A stretch of DNA of 64,000 bases from SMWD01 sp964629475 (GTDB taxonomy: Bacteria > Pseudomonadota > Gammaproteobacteria > Steroidobacterales > GCA-2729495). This document shows, piece after piece, positions 40,147 through 50,076 of this stretch. Location of the stretch: positions 62,001 through 126,000 of the forward strand of contig CAZVQW010000003.1 in assembly GCA_964629475.1 (NCBI GenBank), in the 5' to 3' direction. The notes under the pieces were generated by a model. It was not told the DNA's origin and searched no databases. It saw only the letters and a list, made by a program, of their open reading frames with translations. The first letter of the stretch is position 1. Each line of letters starts with the position of its first letter. A program made the position numbers and the translations under genes.

Positions 40147-42651
40147 ATGAACAGCTGGTCATTCGCCGTCAAATCATTGTTTCGGGATCTGCGTGCCGGT
40201 GAGCTGTCTGTCCTGCTGATCGCAATCGTTATCGCTGTGACGGCAATGACGGCGGTCGGGTTTTTCACCGATCGGGTCGGGCGCGCTATCAAATTACAGG
40301 CCGGTGCTGTCATGGCCAGCGATGTTGTCGTGCGTGCCCCGGCGCCGTTCGACCCGTCATTCCTTGCTGCAGCCCGTGAACTGGGCCTCGAAGCGGCCGA
40401 GTCGTTGTCGTTCCTGACGATGGTCGTGCCGGCCGACGTCGAAGAAGAGAGCAACGCGCTGACGAAGATTACGGCTGTCAGCGACGGCTATCCGCTGCGT
40501 GGTGAGTTGCTGGTTGCCGACGTCATGTTCGGCGAGTCCGAGCGGGCCGACGGTATTCCAGCGACGGGTACCGGCTGGGCAGAGCCCGGGTTGCTCGGGC
40601 GCATGAACCTCGATGTCGGTGACAAGGTGCGTATCGGTACGGCCGAGCTGACGATTACCCGTGTCCTCGAATACCAGCCGGCGCAGATGTCCGGTGGCAT
40701 GGCCGGCATGGCGCCGGGACTTCTCATTAACCTGGCTGATGTGCCGTCGTTCAACGTCATTAGGCCCGGTAGCCGGGCGACGTACCGCGAGTTTTTCGCC
40801 GGCCCGGAACAGGCGATAGCGGCTTTTCGCAAGACGCTGGAAGAGCAGGCAGGTACCGGCGTACACGTGCGCGGACTGGAGGAGGCCGGCGACCAGATCA
40901 ATGCGGCAATCGATCGTGCGCAACGATTTCTGACCCTGGCCTCACTCGTGACCGTGATCCTGGCCGCGATTGCGACCGCTATGGCTTCACGCCGCTATGC
41001 ACTCCGGCATCTGGATACGATCGCATTGCTCAAGAGTGTCGGCGCGACACAATCGTTCGTGCAGAACAGCACGCTGAGCCAGTTATTGTTCGTGATTATC
41101 GGCACGGCGACCATCGGTTCTTTGCTTGGCTTTGTTGCGCAGCAGGGTCTCGTTGCGCTGGCCCCGGATGTGATGAACATTGCGCTGCCCGAGACATCGT
41201 GGCGCGCGGGTACGCTCGGCCTGCTGACGGCCGCAACAATTACAGTCGGGTTTGCGCTGCCGCACCTGATGATGCTGAAAAACATCGCACCGATCCGCGT
41301 CCTGCGCCGAGACATGCCGCCGCCGCAGTTATCGTCCGGCATCACATACGGCATCGCGATCTGCACGCTGCTGGTCATGATCTACGTCATCGTTCGCGAC
41401 CTGAAACTCGTCGTCTATATTGCCGGTGGCGTCGGTGCCGTTGCCGCGCTGTCATTCGCTGCCGGTTGGGTGCTCGTGCGCAGCCTGACAGGTTTCCGCG
41501 GTGCAGCCGGCGTCGCGTGGCGTTATGGACTCGCTAATATCTCGCGGCGCGGAACCGAAAGCATCGTCCAGATCGTCGCCTTCGCATTGAGTCTGAATGT
41601 CTTGTTGCTCCTGACGGTCGTGCGTGGCGATATTCTCGAAGAGTGGCAAGCGCAACTGCCCGAAGATGCACCGAATTATTTTCTGATCAACATCGATCCG
41701 GAACAGTGGCCCGACATGCGGACATTCTTTGCCGATGAACTCGATTCCAGCCCGGAGTTTATGCCGTTTATTCGCGGCAAGGTCGTACGAATAAACGGAA
41801 CGCCGGCTGACGAATACGAGTTCCCGAATGAGGGCGCGCGGTTCTTCGTCGACCGGGAGGCAAACTTCACATGGCAAGGCAAACTGCCTGAGACGAACCG
41901 CATCGTTGCCGGTGAATGGTGGGGTGAGGGCTATACCGGCGACCTGCAGGCCTCGCTCGATGAACAAACTGCCGGTCGACTGGGCATCGGTGTCGGTGAT
42001 TCGCTCGGGTTGAACGTCGGCGGCGAGGAATTCGATGTGCCGATCACGAGCCTGCGATCGATCGAATGGGATTCGATGCGACCGAATTTTTACCTGATGC
42101 TGTCGCCCGGTGAAGTCGATGAACTGCCGCAGACCGTTATCGCTGCGGTATTCGTGCCACCTGATCGACGCCTCGTATTAAACCGGTTTGTTCGCACATT
42201 TCCTGGTGTAACCGTATTTGATCTCGACGTCATCATGGGCCAGGTTCGCATGGTCATCAATCGCGCCTCGTTGTCCGTGCAGTATGTGTTCCTGTTTACG
42301 CTGTTATCAGGCGTTATCGTGCTGCTCGCGGCCATCCAGGCGACACGCGATGAACGCCGCTTCGAAAGTGCGTTGCTGCATACGCTGGGTGCCCGGCGCA
42401 GTACGATCCTGCAGGGTATTGCCGTTGAATTTACGGCACTCGGTTGCCTGGCCGGCGGACTCGCAGCCTTCGGCGCAATGGTGGCCGGCTGGGTTATGGC
42501 CGAGAAAGTCTTCGAGCTCGACTACACGCTGAACCCCTACTTGTGGCTGATCGGTCTTGTCTGCGGCGGCGCTATCGTCGGCCTGACCGGCATCTGGGCA
42601 ACCCGCAAGGCGGTTACCGAGCCGCCGGTTGCGGTGTTGCGTGAGGCGTAA
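40147..42651 (+). CDS. ybbP: FtsX-family ABC permease, YbbP-like
   Basis: 834 residues with the MacB/YbbP layout: a first helix (about 20-38), a large periplasmic region, several helices between about 265 and 465 including R-R-Y-A-L-R-H-L-D-T-I-A-L-L-K-S-V-G-A-T, a second periplasmic part, and three C-terminal helices ending with V-L-R-E-A. FtsX-type mechanotransmission rather than simple transport is likely, perhaps in lipid or lysophospholipid handling given tesA, but the substrate is unknown. Confidence 0.92.
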   Translation: MNSWSFAVKSLFRDLRAGELSVLLIAIVIAVTAMTAVGFFTDRVGRAIKLQAGAVMASDVVVRAPAPFDPSFLAAARELGLEAAESLSFLTMVVPADVEEESNALTKITAVSDGYPLRGELLVADVMFGESERADGIPATGTGWAEPGLLGRMNLDVGDKVRIGTAELTITRVLEYQPAQMSGGMAGMAPGLLINLADVPSFNVIRPGSRATYREFFAGPEQAIAAFRKTLEEQAGTGVHVRGLEEAGDQINAAIDRAQRFLTLASLVTVILAAIATAMASRRYALRHLDTIALLKSVGATQSFVQNSTLSQLLFVIIGTATIGSLLGFVAQQGLVALAPDVMNIALPETSWRAGTLGLLTAATITVGFALPHLMMLKNIAPIRVLRRDMPPPQLSSGITYGIAICTLLVMIYVIVRDLKLVVYIAGGVGAVAALSFAAGWVLVRSLTGFRGAAGVAWRYGLANISRRGTESIVQIVAFALSLNVLLLLTVVRGDILEEWQAQLPEDAPNYFLINIDPEQWPDMRTFFADELDSSPEFMPFIRGKVVRINGTPADEYEFPNEGARFFVDREANFTWQGKLPETNRIVAGEWWGEGYTGDLQASLDEQTAGRLGIGVGDSLGLNVGGEEFDVPITSLRSIEWDSMRPNFYLMLSPGEVDELPQTVIAAVFVPPDRRLVLNRFVRTFPGVTVFDLDVIMGQVRMVINRASLSVQYVFLFTLLSGVIVLLAAIQATRDERRFESALLHTLGARRSTILQGIAVEFTALGCLAGGLAAFGAMVAGWVMAEKVFELDYTLNPYLWLIGLVCGGAIVGLTGIWATRKAVTEPPVAVLREA

Positions 42652-42767
42652 ATTTTACCTGACATAATGACGTGAGCGACTTCACGAAAATTACGTTTAT
42701 GCCTTCTATCTGACCATTCATCAGGCCCCTGACCTGCACGCTCATTAAGCATGCAGTATATGGAGCC

Positions 42768-43424
42768 ATGAACAAGCGAAACCACAGCGGCTTTACCCTG
42801 ATCGAGTTGATGACGACCCTGCTTATCGCCGGTGTCGTGTTGGGTATTGGTGTACCCGCCTTCAACCAGTTTGTCGCCACGAACCAGATGGCTGCCGGCG
42901 TCAATGATCTGACTTCTTCATTGCACCTGGCACGCACGGAGGCCGTCAAGCGTCGCTCCAACGTGACGATCTGCCCAAGTGCGGACCCGATGGCCGATCC
43001 GCCGGCTTGTGACAATGCCGGCAGTTTTGCTGATGGCTGGATAGTTTTTGTCGACTGTACGGTGGCACCGCCTCCGAACGGAACGTGCGGGGCACCGAAT
43101 TACACGGTCGACAACGGCATTGATACGGTACTCACAGCCAATAGCGCGCTGATCGACAACCTGGCCGATAATTTCTCGGCGAATCCTAATGTCTTGCCCG
43201 GCTATATAACGTATTCGGCGACGGGTTTCCCGCGCACGATCCCGGCGCTTGGCGCGGCCCAGCCAGTGACTGACTTCCAGCTTTGCGATCAACGCGGCAA
43301 TGAGGATGTCGGTGGCGGTATCGCCGCCGGGCGCTGGATACGAATCTCACCGACAGGGCGTCCGCAGATTTATCGTGAAGTTGCCGAAATTCAAGGTGGC
43401 CTGAATCCGCTGAACGGCTGCTAG
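42768..43424 (+). CDS. fimT: Minor pseudopilin, FimT/GspH family
   Basis: 218 residues. Type III leader with cleavage G-F-T-L-I-E-L before a hydrophobic helix, then the GspH/FimT pattern A-R-T-E-A-V-K-R-R-S-N-V-T-I-C-P-S, a paired-cysteine domain and an R-I-S-P-T-G-R-P-Q-I C-terminal region. It is the first gene of the minor pilin operon. FimT-like pilins bind DNA in some species; FimU is an alternative name. Confidence 0.88.
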   Translation: MNKRNHSGFTLIELMTTLLIAGVVLGIGVPAFNQFVATNQMAAGVNDLTSSLHLARTEAVKRRSNVTICPSADPMADPPACDNAGSFADGWIVFVDCTVAPPPNGTCGAPNYTVDNGIDTVLTANSALIDNLADNFSANPNVLPGYITYSATGFPRTIPALGAAQPVTDFQLCDQRGNEDVGGGIAAGRWIRISPTGRPQIYREVAEIQGGLNPLNGC

Positions 43425-43498
43425 AAATGGCAATAACTCTGAGTAAAACGACCCTGACGTCGCATGACCATGCAAAACATCGAGGCATACGATTTACC

Positions 43499-43984
43499 AT
43501 GAAACGAATCCCGAACAATCAACAGACCGGTTTTACGCTGGTCGAGGCGATGGTGTCACTGGTTGTACTGGCCGTCGGCATGCTTGGCGTCGCTGCGTTG
43601 TATGTAGAGAGCCTTCGCTCCGACCATATGTCCGTGTCGTATACGAATGCCGTAACCATGGCTGCCGACATGGCCGACCGGATCCGCGCGAACGCGCTCG
43701 GCGTTAATGGTTATATAGGTGCGGGCAATGGCAATGGTACAGCCGGCGGAAACAACAACTGCGTTAACGGCATCGTCGATTGCACTCCGGCGCAACTGGC
43801 CGCTGATGACCTGTTCTGGTGGTATGAGGACGTCAAGAACCTGATGCCGGTCGGCCGATCCGCGACGGTCGCCGTCGCCAATAACACTCCGGCCGCTCCG
43901 ATCGATCAATACACGATCACGCTGACCTGGCCGGAACGCGGTCAGGTCCAGCCCGTCGCTTACGTACTGACATTCAGGCAATAG
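43499..43984 (+). CDS. pilV: Minor pilin PilV
   Basis: 161 residues from the ATG at 43499; upstream in-frame codons lack a leader. The prepilin site is Q-T-G-F-T-L-V-E-A-M, then a hydrophobic helix ending G-V-A-A-L, characteristic of PilV/type IV pilus modification proteins. A Gly/Asn-rich stretch and a late beta region L-T-W-P-E-R-G-Q follow. It probably primes pilus assembly with the other minor pilins. Confidence 0.9.
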   Translation: MKRIPNNQQTGFTLVEAMVSLVVLAVGMLGVAALYVESLRSDHMSVSYTNAVTMAADMADRIRANALGVNGYIGAGNGNGTAGGNNNCVNGIVDCTPAQLAADDLFWWYEDVKNLMPVGRSATVAVANNTPAAPIDQYTITLTWPERGQVQPVAYVLTFRQ

Positions 43985-43996
43985 GACAACGCTGCA

Positions 43997-45085
43997 ATGT
44001 TTGCCATTCAATCTACCAGGCCGGAGCAATCCATGGTCCCTAGCACAGGCACCGATCGTCAGGCCGGCCTAACGCTGATCGAAATGATGATCGCAATGAT
44101 GATCGGCGTTTTCCTGCTGATGGGTACGCTGACGGTGTTCACACAAAGCCGCGCGAACTTCCGGGTCGCCGACAGCATCGCGCGCTTGCAGGAAAATGCA
44201 CGCTTCGCGCTGGACACGATCGAACCGGATTTGCGCCTGGCGCGCTATTGGGGCCGCAATGCGAGCCCGGGAGCGATTCCCGGCCCGACAGATGCAACGT
44301 TCCCGGTCGGTGTCGTCGTGACGTGTGACACGATCGACAGGACTGTCGCACCGGCTACCTATACGACCTGGTCGCTGAACATCCTGGCGGAGATCCGGGC
44401 CGTAGACGAAACATCAGGTTACACACACGCGCAGCTGGGTATCCCGTGTGACGCAGCGTCAGGGCCTGCAGGAGCCCAGGTCGACTCGGATGCGCTGGTC
44501 GTGCGCCACGCAGCCGGACAGCCGCTGCCTGTGCCGATACCCGCGACAAATACCCGCATTAAGGTGCATACAGATCATATCAGCGGCGAAATGTTCAACG
44601 GCGTTGTCGCACCGGCGGGCTACGCTCCATTGGCGCAGAGCCATGACGTTGCCGTCAATGTTTACTACGTCGATCAAAGCTCGGACCTCGATCCGAACAC
44701 GCCGTCGCTGCGTATCAAAACGCTCATTAACGGCGGTATTCACCAGGATCAGGAACTGATTCCCGGCGTCGAGAACCTGCAGGTGCAATTCGGTGTCGAT
44801 ACGGATGACCCGAACGACGGCATCGTCGATCGGTATGTCGATCCTGATCACGACATCATCAATCCGACGACCGGCGGCACAATCCTGAACGCGAGGATCA
44901 TGTCGGTCCGACTCTGGATGCTGATGCGCGGCACTGCGCAGGAAAACGGTTTTCAGGATCGCCCGACCTATACGTCGCCGGATCCTGTCATCAACACCTG
45001 TGCGGCAGGCGGTGGTTGCAACTACCCGGACAACTTCCGGCGCCTGGCTGTTTCCAAAACTATCTTTCTGAGAAATAACCGATGA
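43997..45085 (+). CDS. pilW: Minor pilin PilW
   Basis: 362 residues. Prepilin site Q-A-G-L-T-L-I-E-M-M, hydrophobic helix, then R-L-Q-E-N-A-R-F-A-L-D, conserved in PilW. A second ATG at 44033 is closer to the usual leader length. The C-terminus Y-P-D-N-F-R-R-L-A-V-S-K-T-I-F-L-R-N is typical. It overlaps pilX by 4 bases. Confidence 0.92.
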   Translation: MFAIQSTRPEQSMVPSTGTDRQAGLTLIEMMIAMMIGVFLLMGTLTVFTQSRANFRVADSIARLQENARFALDTIEPDLRLARYWGRNASPGAIPGPTDATFPVGVVVTCDTIDRTVAPATYTTWSLNILAEIRAVDETSGYTHAQLGIPCDAASGPAGAQVDSDALVVRHAAGQPLPVPIPATNTRIKVHTDHISGEMFNGVVAPAGYAPLAQSHDVAVNVYYVDQSSDLDPNTPSLRIKTLINGGIHQDQELIPGVENLQVQFGVDTDDPNDGIVDRYVDPDHDIINPTTGGTILNARIMSVRLWMLMRGTAQENGFQDRPTYTSPDPVINTCAAGGGCNYPDNFRRLAVSKTIFLRNNR

Positions 45086-45543
45086 GTACCATGACTTCAA
45101 AAACTCACCGTGAACAAGGCGCCGCGCTTGTAATAGCGCTGATCCTGCTGCTCGTAATGACCATTCTCGGCGTCTCGACCATGAGCACGGCAACGATGGA
45201 AGTGCGCATGGCCGCCAACGACCAGTTTTTCGAGAACGCGTTTCAGTTAGCCGATACGGGTCTCGATTCGGACCTCGCCAGCTTGAATGCCGGCATCATC
45301 GCAACACCGGCCGCGACGAATCCAGGCAACTGTTCGGCGCCAACGGCACCGGTAACCCTTGCAAATCCCGGCGAAACGTTCAGCAACACGATTTGCTATG
45401 TCGGCGAAGGCATTGCTTTTAACAACAGTGCCGGCCTCGTTAACAACTACTACTTCCAGAATAACTCACAAGCCATCGCCCGGGGCCAGGCAAGTTCCCT
45501 GCAAAGCCTCGGCATGAGCGTCATCGGCCCGGCAGGCCTATAG
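45082..45543 (+). CDS. pilX: Minor pilin PilX
   Basis: 153 residues with the PilX N-terminus R-E-Q-G-A-A-L-V-I-A-L-I-L-L-L, where cleavage follows Gly, and the following E-V-R-M-A-A-N-D. The globular part is short. It overlaps pilW at ATGA and precedes the small unknown gene. Confidence 0.9.
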   Translation: MSTMTSKTHREQGAALVIALILLLVMTILGVSTMSTATMEVRMAANDQFFENAFQLADTGLDSDLASLNAGIIATPAATNPGNCSAPTAPVTLANPGETFSNTICYVGEGIAFNNSAGLVNNYYFQNNSQAIARGQASSLQSLGMSVIGPAGL

Positions 45544-45556
45544 GGAGGACATTGTC

Positions 45557-45913
45557 ATGATTCGCAAATTTGGAATTGCACTAACAACACTGGCGCTCCT
45601 GTGGAGTGGTACTGCATTCGGCGCGCTGGAAGCGCTCGAGGAAGTTGCTGAACTGATGGTCTCGGGTATTCGTTTACCGACCAGTGCGGCCGGTCAGGTC
45701 GTGTACAGAAAATGCGGTGGTTGTGAGCCGACAATCTGGCGGGTTGATGCCGCGACGACTTATCACGTCGGCGTCGGTACCGCACCGGTCCCGCTTGCCG
45801 ATCTGCGCCAGGCGGTTGGCAGCAACCGGTATGAATTGATTTACGTGTTCTACGCGCCGGATACGGGTGTGGTAACACGGATAGTTCTGGATCTGTTCCA
45901 GGATGCGGAATAA
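45557..45913 (+). CDS. Small secreted protein of unknown function in the minor pilin operon
   Basis: 118 residues with a clear Sec signal peptide (cleavage near T-A-F-G-A). The mature part has one cysteine pair in K-C-G-G-C and ends in a beta-rich segment (Y-E-L-I-Y-V-F-Y-A-P). No family is recognised. It sits between pilX and pilY1 with gaps of 13 and 17 bases, so it is almost certainly co-expressed and probably works in pilus biogenesis or PilY1 function, which is inference from position only. Confidence 0.75.
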   Translation: MIRKFGIALTTLALLWSGTAFGALEALEEVAELMVSGIRLPTSAAGQVVYRKCGGCEPTIWRVDAATTYHVGVGTAPVPLADLRQAVGSNRYELIYVFYAPDTGVVTRIVLDLFQDAE

Positions 45914-45930
45914 CAGAGAGATATAGAGCA

Positions 45931-48900
45931 ATGATGGATTATTGCAAACGAATTATTTTGATCGCGAGCGCCGCGACAGTCGTTCTCGGATCTGTGCCGC
46001 TTGGCTATGCGGATGATACGGAATTGTTTTTTCCGGACCCGACAGCTGCCAGTAGCGGAGAACTCAACGCCGACCCGAACGTACTGTTTATCTTGGATAC
46101 ATCCGGCAGTATGCACGCGGACGTCTTTACACAGGAAGCATGGGATCCGTCCCGCACTTGGAGCGGCAGCTACCGATCGGATGCGATCTACTGGGCGCAG
46201 TTCGGCGGAGAGCCTTCCAGCAACAGCAGTGACTGGTTCAACAAAACCGCACAAAACTGTGATGCAGCTGTGGATCCTCTGTATAACCTGGGCCTGTATC
46301 AAGGCAATGTTGCTGCATGGAAAGCAGAAGATACAGGCGGTGGAGGCTGGTGCCCGTGGTGGGCATGGTGGAACTGCGGTGGCAGCGGCACCGAATATGC
46401 ATGGCTGGAACTGAATAATAATTTTCACGACCGACCGGTCGAATGCGAAGCTGACGCCGGCGTGCATGGCGAAGGCCTCAACCACAATGAGGTCGATCCC
46501 GGCAAACCGTATGTGTCCGACGGACAGAATGTCGGGCCCTGGGCGGCGACCCAGAACTTCACATGGAACGACAACTACACACTGTATGACGGCAACTACC
46601 TGAACTGGAAAAACAGCCCCGGTACCGTTATCGGCAGCCGCATGGATGTCGTAAAGGATGTCACGAAGAATCTTCTCGATAACCTGAACGGGATCAATGT
46701 CGGTCTGATGCGGTTTAACCACTCGGAAGGCGGGCCGGTCCTTCATGAGATTGCACCAATCGACACGGCACGTGTAAGCATTAAGGCAGCGATCGACACC
46801 ATGAGCGACGGCGGCTGGACACCGCTGTCGGAGACAATGTATGAGGCAGGCCAATACTATGCGAGTCGTGCGGTTGACTATGGAAATGTGGACTCGAGCC
46901 AACTTAGCGTTGCGGAATCTCGAGTCGGCAACAACATCAATGCGACGAACTATGACTCACCAATTGAGTTTACGTGCCAAAAGAACTATATCGTCCTGCT
47001 GACGGACGGCGCTCCGACACAGGATGATGGCGCCAACAGCAAGATCAAGAATCTGCCGGGATTCCAGTCAGCGACGGGGCAGACGTCGTGTTCAGGCAAT
47101 TGTCTCGACGAGATGGCCGGATACCTGAAAAATCACGACATGAGTGATCTGCAAGGCAACCAGGAAATTATTACGCATTTCGTCGGCTTCGACATCAATT
47201 TACCATTGTTGGATGCGGCTGCCGCGGCAAGCGGTGGCGAACACAAACTCGCCACCGATACCGCGAGCCTGTCGATTTCGCTGACTCAGATCATCCTCGA
47301 TATTTTTGATGAGTCGACGACCTTCACGACGCCGTCGGTCCCGGTCAATGCGTTTAATCGGATGCAAAACCTGAACGACGTATTCGTATCGGTCTTTGAA
47401 CCGAACAGCCGAATGCATTGGCCAGGCAACCTTAAAAAGTACCGCATGAAAAACGGTCAGCTATCCGGCGTTGACGGTGCGCCTGCCGTCGACCCGGCTA
47501 CTGGGTTCTTCTCGACAAATCCAGCTGCACATAGCTTCTGGTCGGCAGCGCCGGATGGTGATGATGTGAAGCTTGGCGGTGCGGCAGCGAAACTGCCGTC
47601 CTGGTGGCAGACCCGAACCATCTATACGAACCTGACCGGCGGACTGAACATCGACCTGAATAACGGCTCGAATAACTTCGATGTCGCAGCAAGTATGACC
47701 TCTGCGGAACTGGGTATCTCGGATCCTGATCCGGATCTGCGCGCCGAAGTCATCGAATGGGCCCGCGGCAAGGATGTCTGGAACGAAGACGACGATACTG
47801 AAACCGATGACGACCGGCATGTCATGGGTGCACCCTTGCACGTTGCGCCGGTCACGATGATTTATGGCGGAACCGAAGACGATCCGGACGCGCTGGTATT
47901 CACGGCGACGAATGACGGCTACCTGCACGCGATTAACTCGCGCACCGGTGTCGAGGAATGGTCGTTCATCCCGTTTCAGTTACTGAATCGAATCTTCGGA
48001 CTGTACCTGAACGAGGAAACCGCGAATGTCAGTTATGGGCTCGATGGAAGCATTAAGGCCTACATCAAGAACAATGACTACATCCCCGGCATCAATCCGA
48101 GTACCGAAACGGCCTACCTGATATTCGGCATGCGCCGGGGCGGCCGGTCGGTTTTTGCCGTCGATGTAACCCAGCGTGACAATCCACAGCTGGCATGGGC
48201 AGTCGGCCCGGCCAGCAGTCCGGCACTGGCCGACCTTGGTCAGACCTGGTCCACGCCTCAGGTCTTCAAGGTCGACATCAACGGCACAACGAAGCATGTC
48301 GTGTTGATGGGCGGCGGCTATGATGAAGGTCAGGATGCCGATGGTTATTTCGAGGATACCGTCGGCAACGCGCTCTATATGCTCGATCTCGACACCGGTG
48401 CGGTCGTCTGGAGTGCAGGGGACAGCAACGCTCACGATCTCGTGCTGAATACGGCGAGTAACGCCGAAGCCAATGCGACGATGAAGCATTCGTTTCCTGC
48501 CCCGGTCAAGGGTATCGATATGACCGGTAACGGTTATCTCGACCGGATCTATGCCGCCGACATGGGCGGACGCGTCTGGCGCTTCGACATCTTCAACGGT
48601 GCGGCGAACGCCGATGAACTCGTCGGTGGCGGGTTGCTGGCGACGCTTGGTGCGGCCGATCTGGGCTCGCCCGCCTTGACCGATGTGCGACGTTTCTACG
48701 CCGCAGCGGATATCGTGCCGATTCTTGCCGAGAATGAGCATGAAAAATCGTATATCAGCGTCAATATCGGCTCAGGCCACCGGGCACATCCGCTCGGAGA
48801 CGTCAATGAAGACTGGTTCTTCTCGGTGCGTGACTTCGACTTTTTCCAGAAACGGACAACCGATGAGTTCGATTCGCCGATTGTGTTCAACGACCTGATC

Positions 48901-49449
48901 GACATCACCGATTACGATCCGTCGGCTACGCCGCTACTGAGCACGGATTTAGGCTGGAAGCTCTCGCTCGAAGCAGCCACCGGCGAAAAAGTGGTCAGCT
49001 CGTCGCTGACACTCGCCGGCACGGTGTTCTTCACATCATTCAGTCCGAGTCCGCCGAGCAACTCGTGTACCGAAGCAGTACACGGTGGCGGCACGAACCG
49101 TCTGTACCGGGTGTCGGTGCTCAACGGTGACCCGGCCCCGCACGAGGATGACCTGCCCGAGCCGGGAGAGGACATGACCAGAGAGGACGGAGTCACGGAG
49201 CTGAATCAGGGCGGTATGGCGCCAGGTCCGGTCGCGTTCTTTACCGAAGACGACTATGACGATGACGGTGACGGTGACGGTGACGGTGATGGTGACGGAG
49301 ACGGCGATGACGGCGAAGATGACGACTGTGACTCCGCCACCGAGAACTGCCCGGGTGAACCGGACATCTGCATCGGCCCGGTTTGCTTCCCGTCAGGCAT
49401 CGGTGACGGCTTCGTCCCGACCTACTGGTTCCAGAACGAAACGCAATAA
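45931..49449 (+). CDS. pilY1: PilY1-type pilus tip/adhesin protein
   Basis: 1172 residues. A signal peptide is followed by a von Willebrand A-like region with the MIDAS start F-I-L-D-T-S-G-S-M and the later L-L-T-D-G-A-P-T. The C-terminal half is the PilY1 beta-propeller; it holds a probable calcium loop at residues 863-871 (D-M-T-G-N-G-Y-L-D) followed by R-I-Y-A-A-D-M-G-G-R-V-W-R-F-D, matching the site known in Pseudomonas. Near the C-terminus is an Asp-Gly repeat encoded by hexamers. PilY1 caps the minor pilin complex and mediates adhesion. Confidence 0.93.
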   Translation: MMDYCKRIILIASAATVVLGSVPLGYADDTELFFPDPTAASSGELNADPNVLFILDTSGSMHADVFTQEAWDPSRTWSGSYRSDAIYWAQFGGEPSSNSSDWFNKTAQNCDAAVDPLYNLGLYQGNVAAWKAEDTGGGGWCPWWAWWNCGGSGTEYAWLELNNNFHDRPVECEADAGVHGEGLNHNEVDPGKPYVSDGQNVGPWAATQNFTWNDNYTLYDGNYLNWKNSPGTVIGSRMDVVKDVTKNLLDNLNGINVGLMRFNHSEGGPVLHEIAPIDTARVSIKAAIDTMSDGGWTPLSETMYEAGQYYASRAVDYGNVDSSQLSVAESRVGNNINATNYDSPIEFTCQKNYIVLLTDGAPTQDDGANSKIKNLPGFQSATGQTSCSGNCLDEMAGYLKNHDMSDLQGNQEIITHFVGFDINLPLLDAAAAASGGEHKLATDTASLSISLTQIILDIFDESTTFTTPSVPVNAFNRMQNLNDVFVSVFEPNSRMHWPGNLKKYRMKNGQLSGVDGAPAVDPATGFFSTNPAAHSFWSAAPDGDDVKLGGAAAKLPSWWQTRTIYTNLTGGLNIDLNNGSNNFDVAASMTSAELGISDPDPDLRAEVIEWARGKDVWNEDDDTETDDDRHVMGAPLHVAPVTMIYGGTEDDPDALVFTATNDGYLHAINSRTGVEEWSFIPFQLLNRIFGLYLNEETANVSYGLDGSIKAYIKNNDYIPGINPSTETAYLIFGMRRGGRSVFAVDVTQRDNPQLAWAVGPASSPALADLGQTWSTPQVFKVDINGTTKHVVLMGGGYDEGQDADGYFEDTVGNALYMLDLDTGAVVWSAGDSNAHDLVLNTASNAEANATMKHSFPAPVKGIDMTGNGYLDRIYAADMGGRVWRFDIFNGAANADELVGGGLLATLGAADLGSPALTDVRRFYAAADIVPILAENEHEKSYISVNIGSGHRAHPLGDVNEDWFFSVRDFDFFQKRTTDEFDSPIVFNDLIDITDYDPSATPLLSTDLGWKLSLEAATGEKVVSSSLTLAGTVFFTSFSPSPPSNSCTEAVHGGGTNRLYRVSVLNGDPAPHEDDLPEPGEDMTREDGVTELNQGGMAPGPVAFFTEDDYDDDGDGDGDGDGDGDGDDGEDDDCDSATENCPGEPDICIGPVCFPSGIGDGFVPTYWFQNETQ
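49264..49305 (+). repeat. Tandem hexanucleotide repeat in pilY1
   Basis: Seven consecutive six-base units, mostly G-A-C-G-G-T with some third-base changes, encode an Asp-Gly repeat. Length change would stay in frame. Confidence 0.9.
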
Positions 49450-49464
49450 CCACAGGTATACAAC

Positions 49465-49923
49465 ATGTTTGCGAAAAATACTGGCTTTACACTTATCGAG
49501 CTCATGATCGTCGTCCTGCTGATGGCGATTATCCTCGGCATCAGTATCCCAAGCTACCGCGCTTATACATTGAGGGCAGGGCGCGCCGATGCAAGCAGCG
49601 CGCTGCTACGTATCGCGGCGGCCCAGGAGCGGTTCTACCTGCAGAACGGGACCTATGCCGGCGACGGCGATCTTGCTGTCGCTCCACCGAACGGGCTTGG
49701 TATTGCCGACAGTAAGAGCGAACGTCGCTATTATGATCTGGCGATAGTGCCGGATCCGGATACCGCCGACCTGGCAGTCGGTTACATCCTCACGGCAACC
49801 GTCGATGCGGCCGGCAAGCAAAGAGGCGATGCTGACTGCGCATCGCTCATGATTGACCAGAACAGTCGACGCGGTGCAAACGGCGGCTATGTCGCTGCCG
49901 TAGTCGAGCAATGCTGGCGCTGA
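49465..49923 (+). CDS. pilE: Type IV pilin-like protein PilE
   Basis: 152 residues. Prepilin site N-T-G-F-T-L-I-E-L-M-I-V-V and the PilE-type block A-A-A-Q-E-R-F-Y-L-Q-N-G-T-Y. A C-terminal cysteine pair (A-D-C and E-Q-C-W-R) should form the D-region disulfide. It is the last gene of the minor pilin operon. A GspG/major pilin role is less likely given length and context. Confidence 0.92.
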   Translation: MFAKNTGFTLIELMIVVLLMAIILGISIPSYRAYTLRAGRADASSALLRIAAAQERFYLQNGTYAGDGDLAVAPPNGLGIADSKSERRYYDLAIVPDPDTADLAVGYILTATVDAAGKQRGDADCASLMIDQNSRRGANGGYVAAVVEQCWR

Positions 49924-49957
49924 TACGCTGACGAAATTAGTCCTGGGCAAGACAGGA

Positions 49958-49982
49958 GCGCCCGGTTCCCATGACCGGGCGC
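49958..49982. terminator. Hairpin between convergent pilE and the TonB receptor gene
   Basis: A nine-pair perfect GC stem (G-C-G-C-C-C-G-G-T / A-C-C-G-G-G-C-G-C) with a seven-base loop. No strong U-tract on either side, so it may act as a weak bidirectional terminator or as an mRNA-end stabiliser. Confidence 0.55.
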
Positions 49983-50076
49983 GCCTGAATTCCGTCAGGT
50001 CCCAGCCGCAGATGCAGGGTAACGGCGGTTAGACCCCAGGAAAGTTGTCGAAGGCAGCGAATAGCCGATAAGACGG

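Noticed and set aside
45850..46902. 350-residue frame antisense to pilY1
   Set aside because: pilY1 carries clear domains on the plus strand; the antisense frame reflects codon bias.
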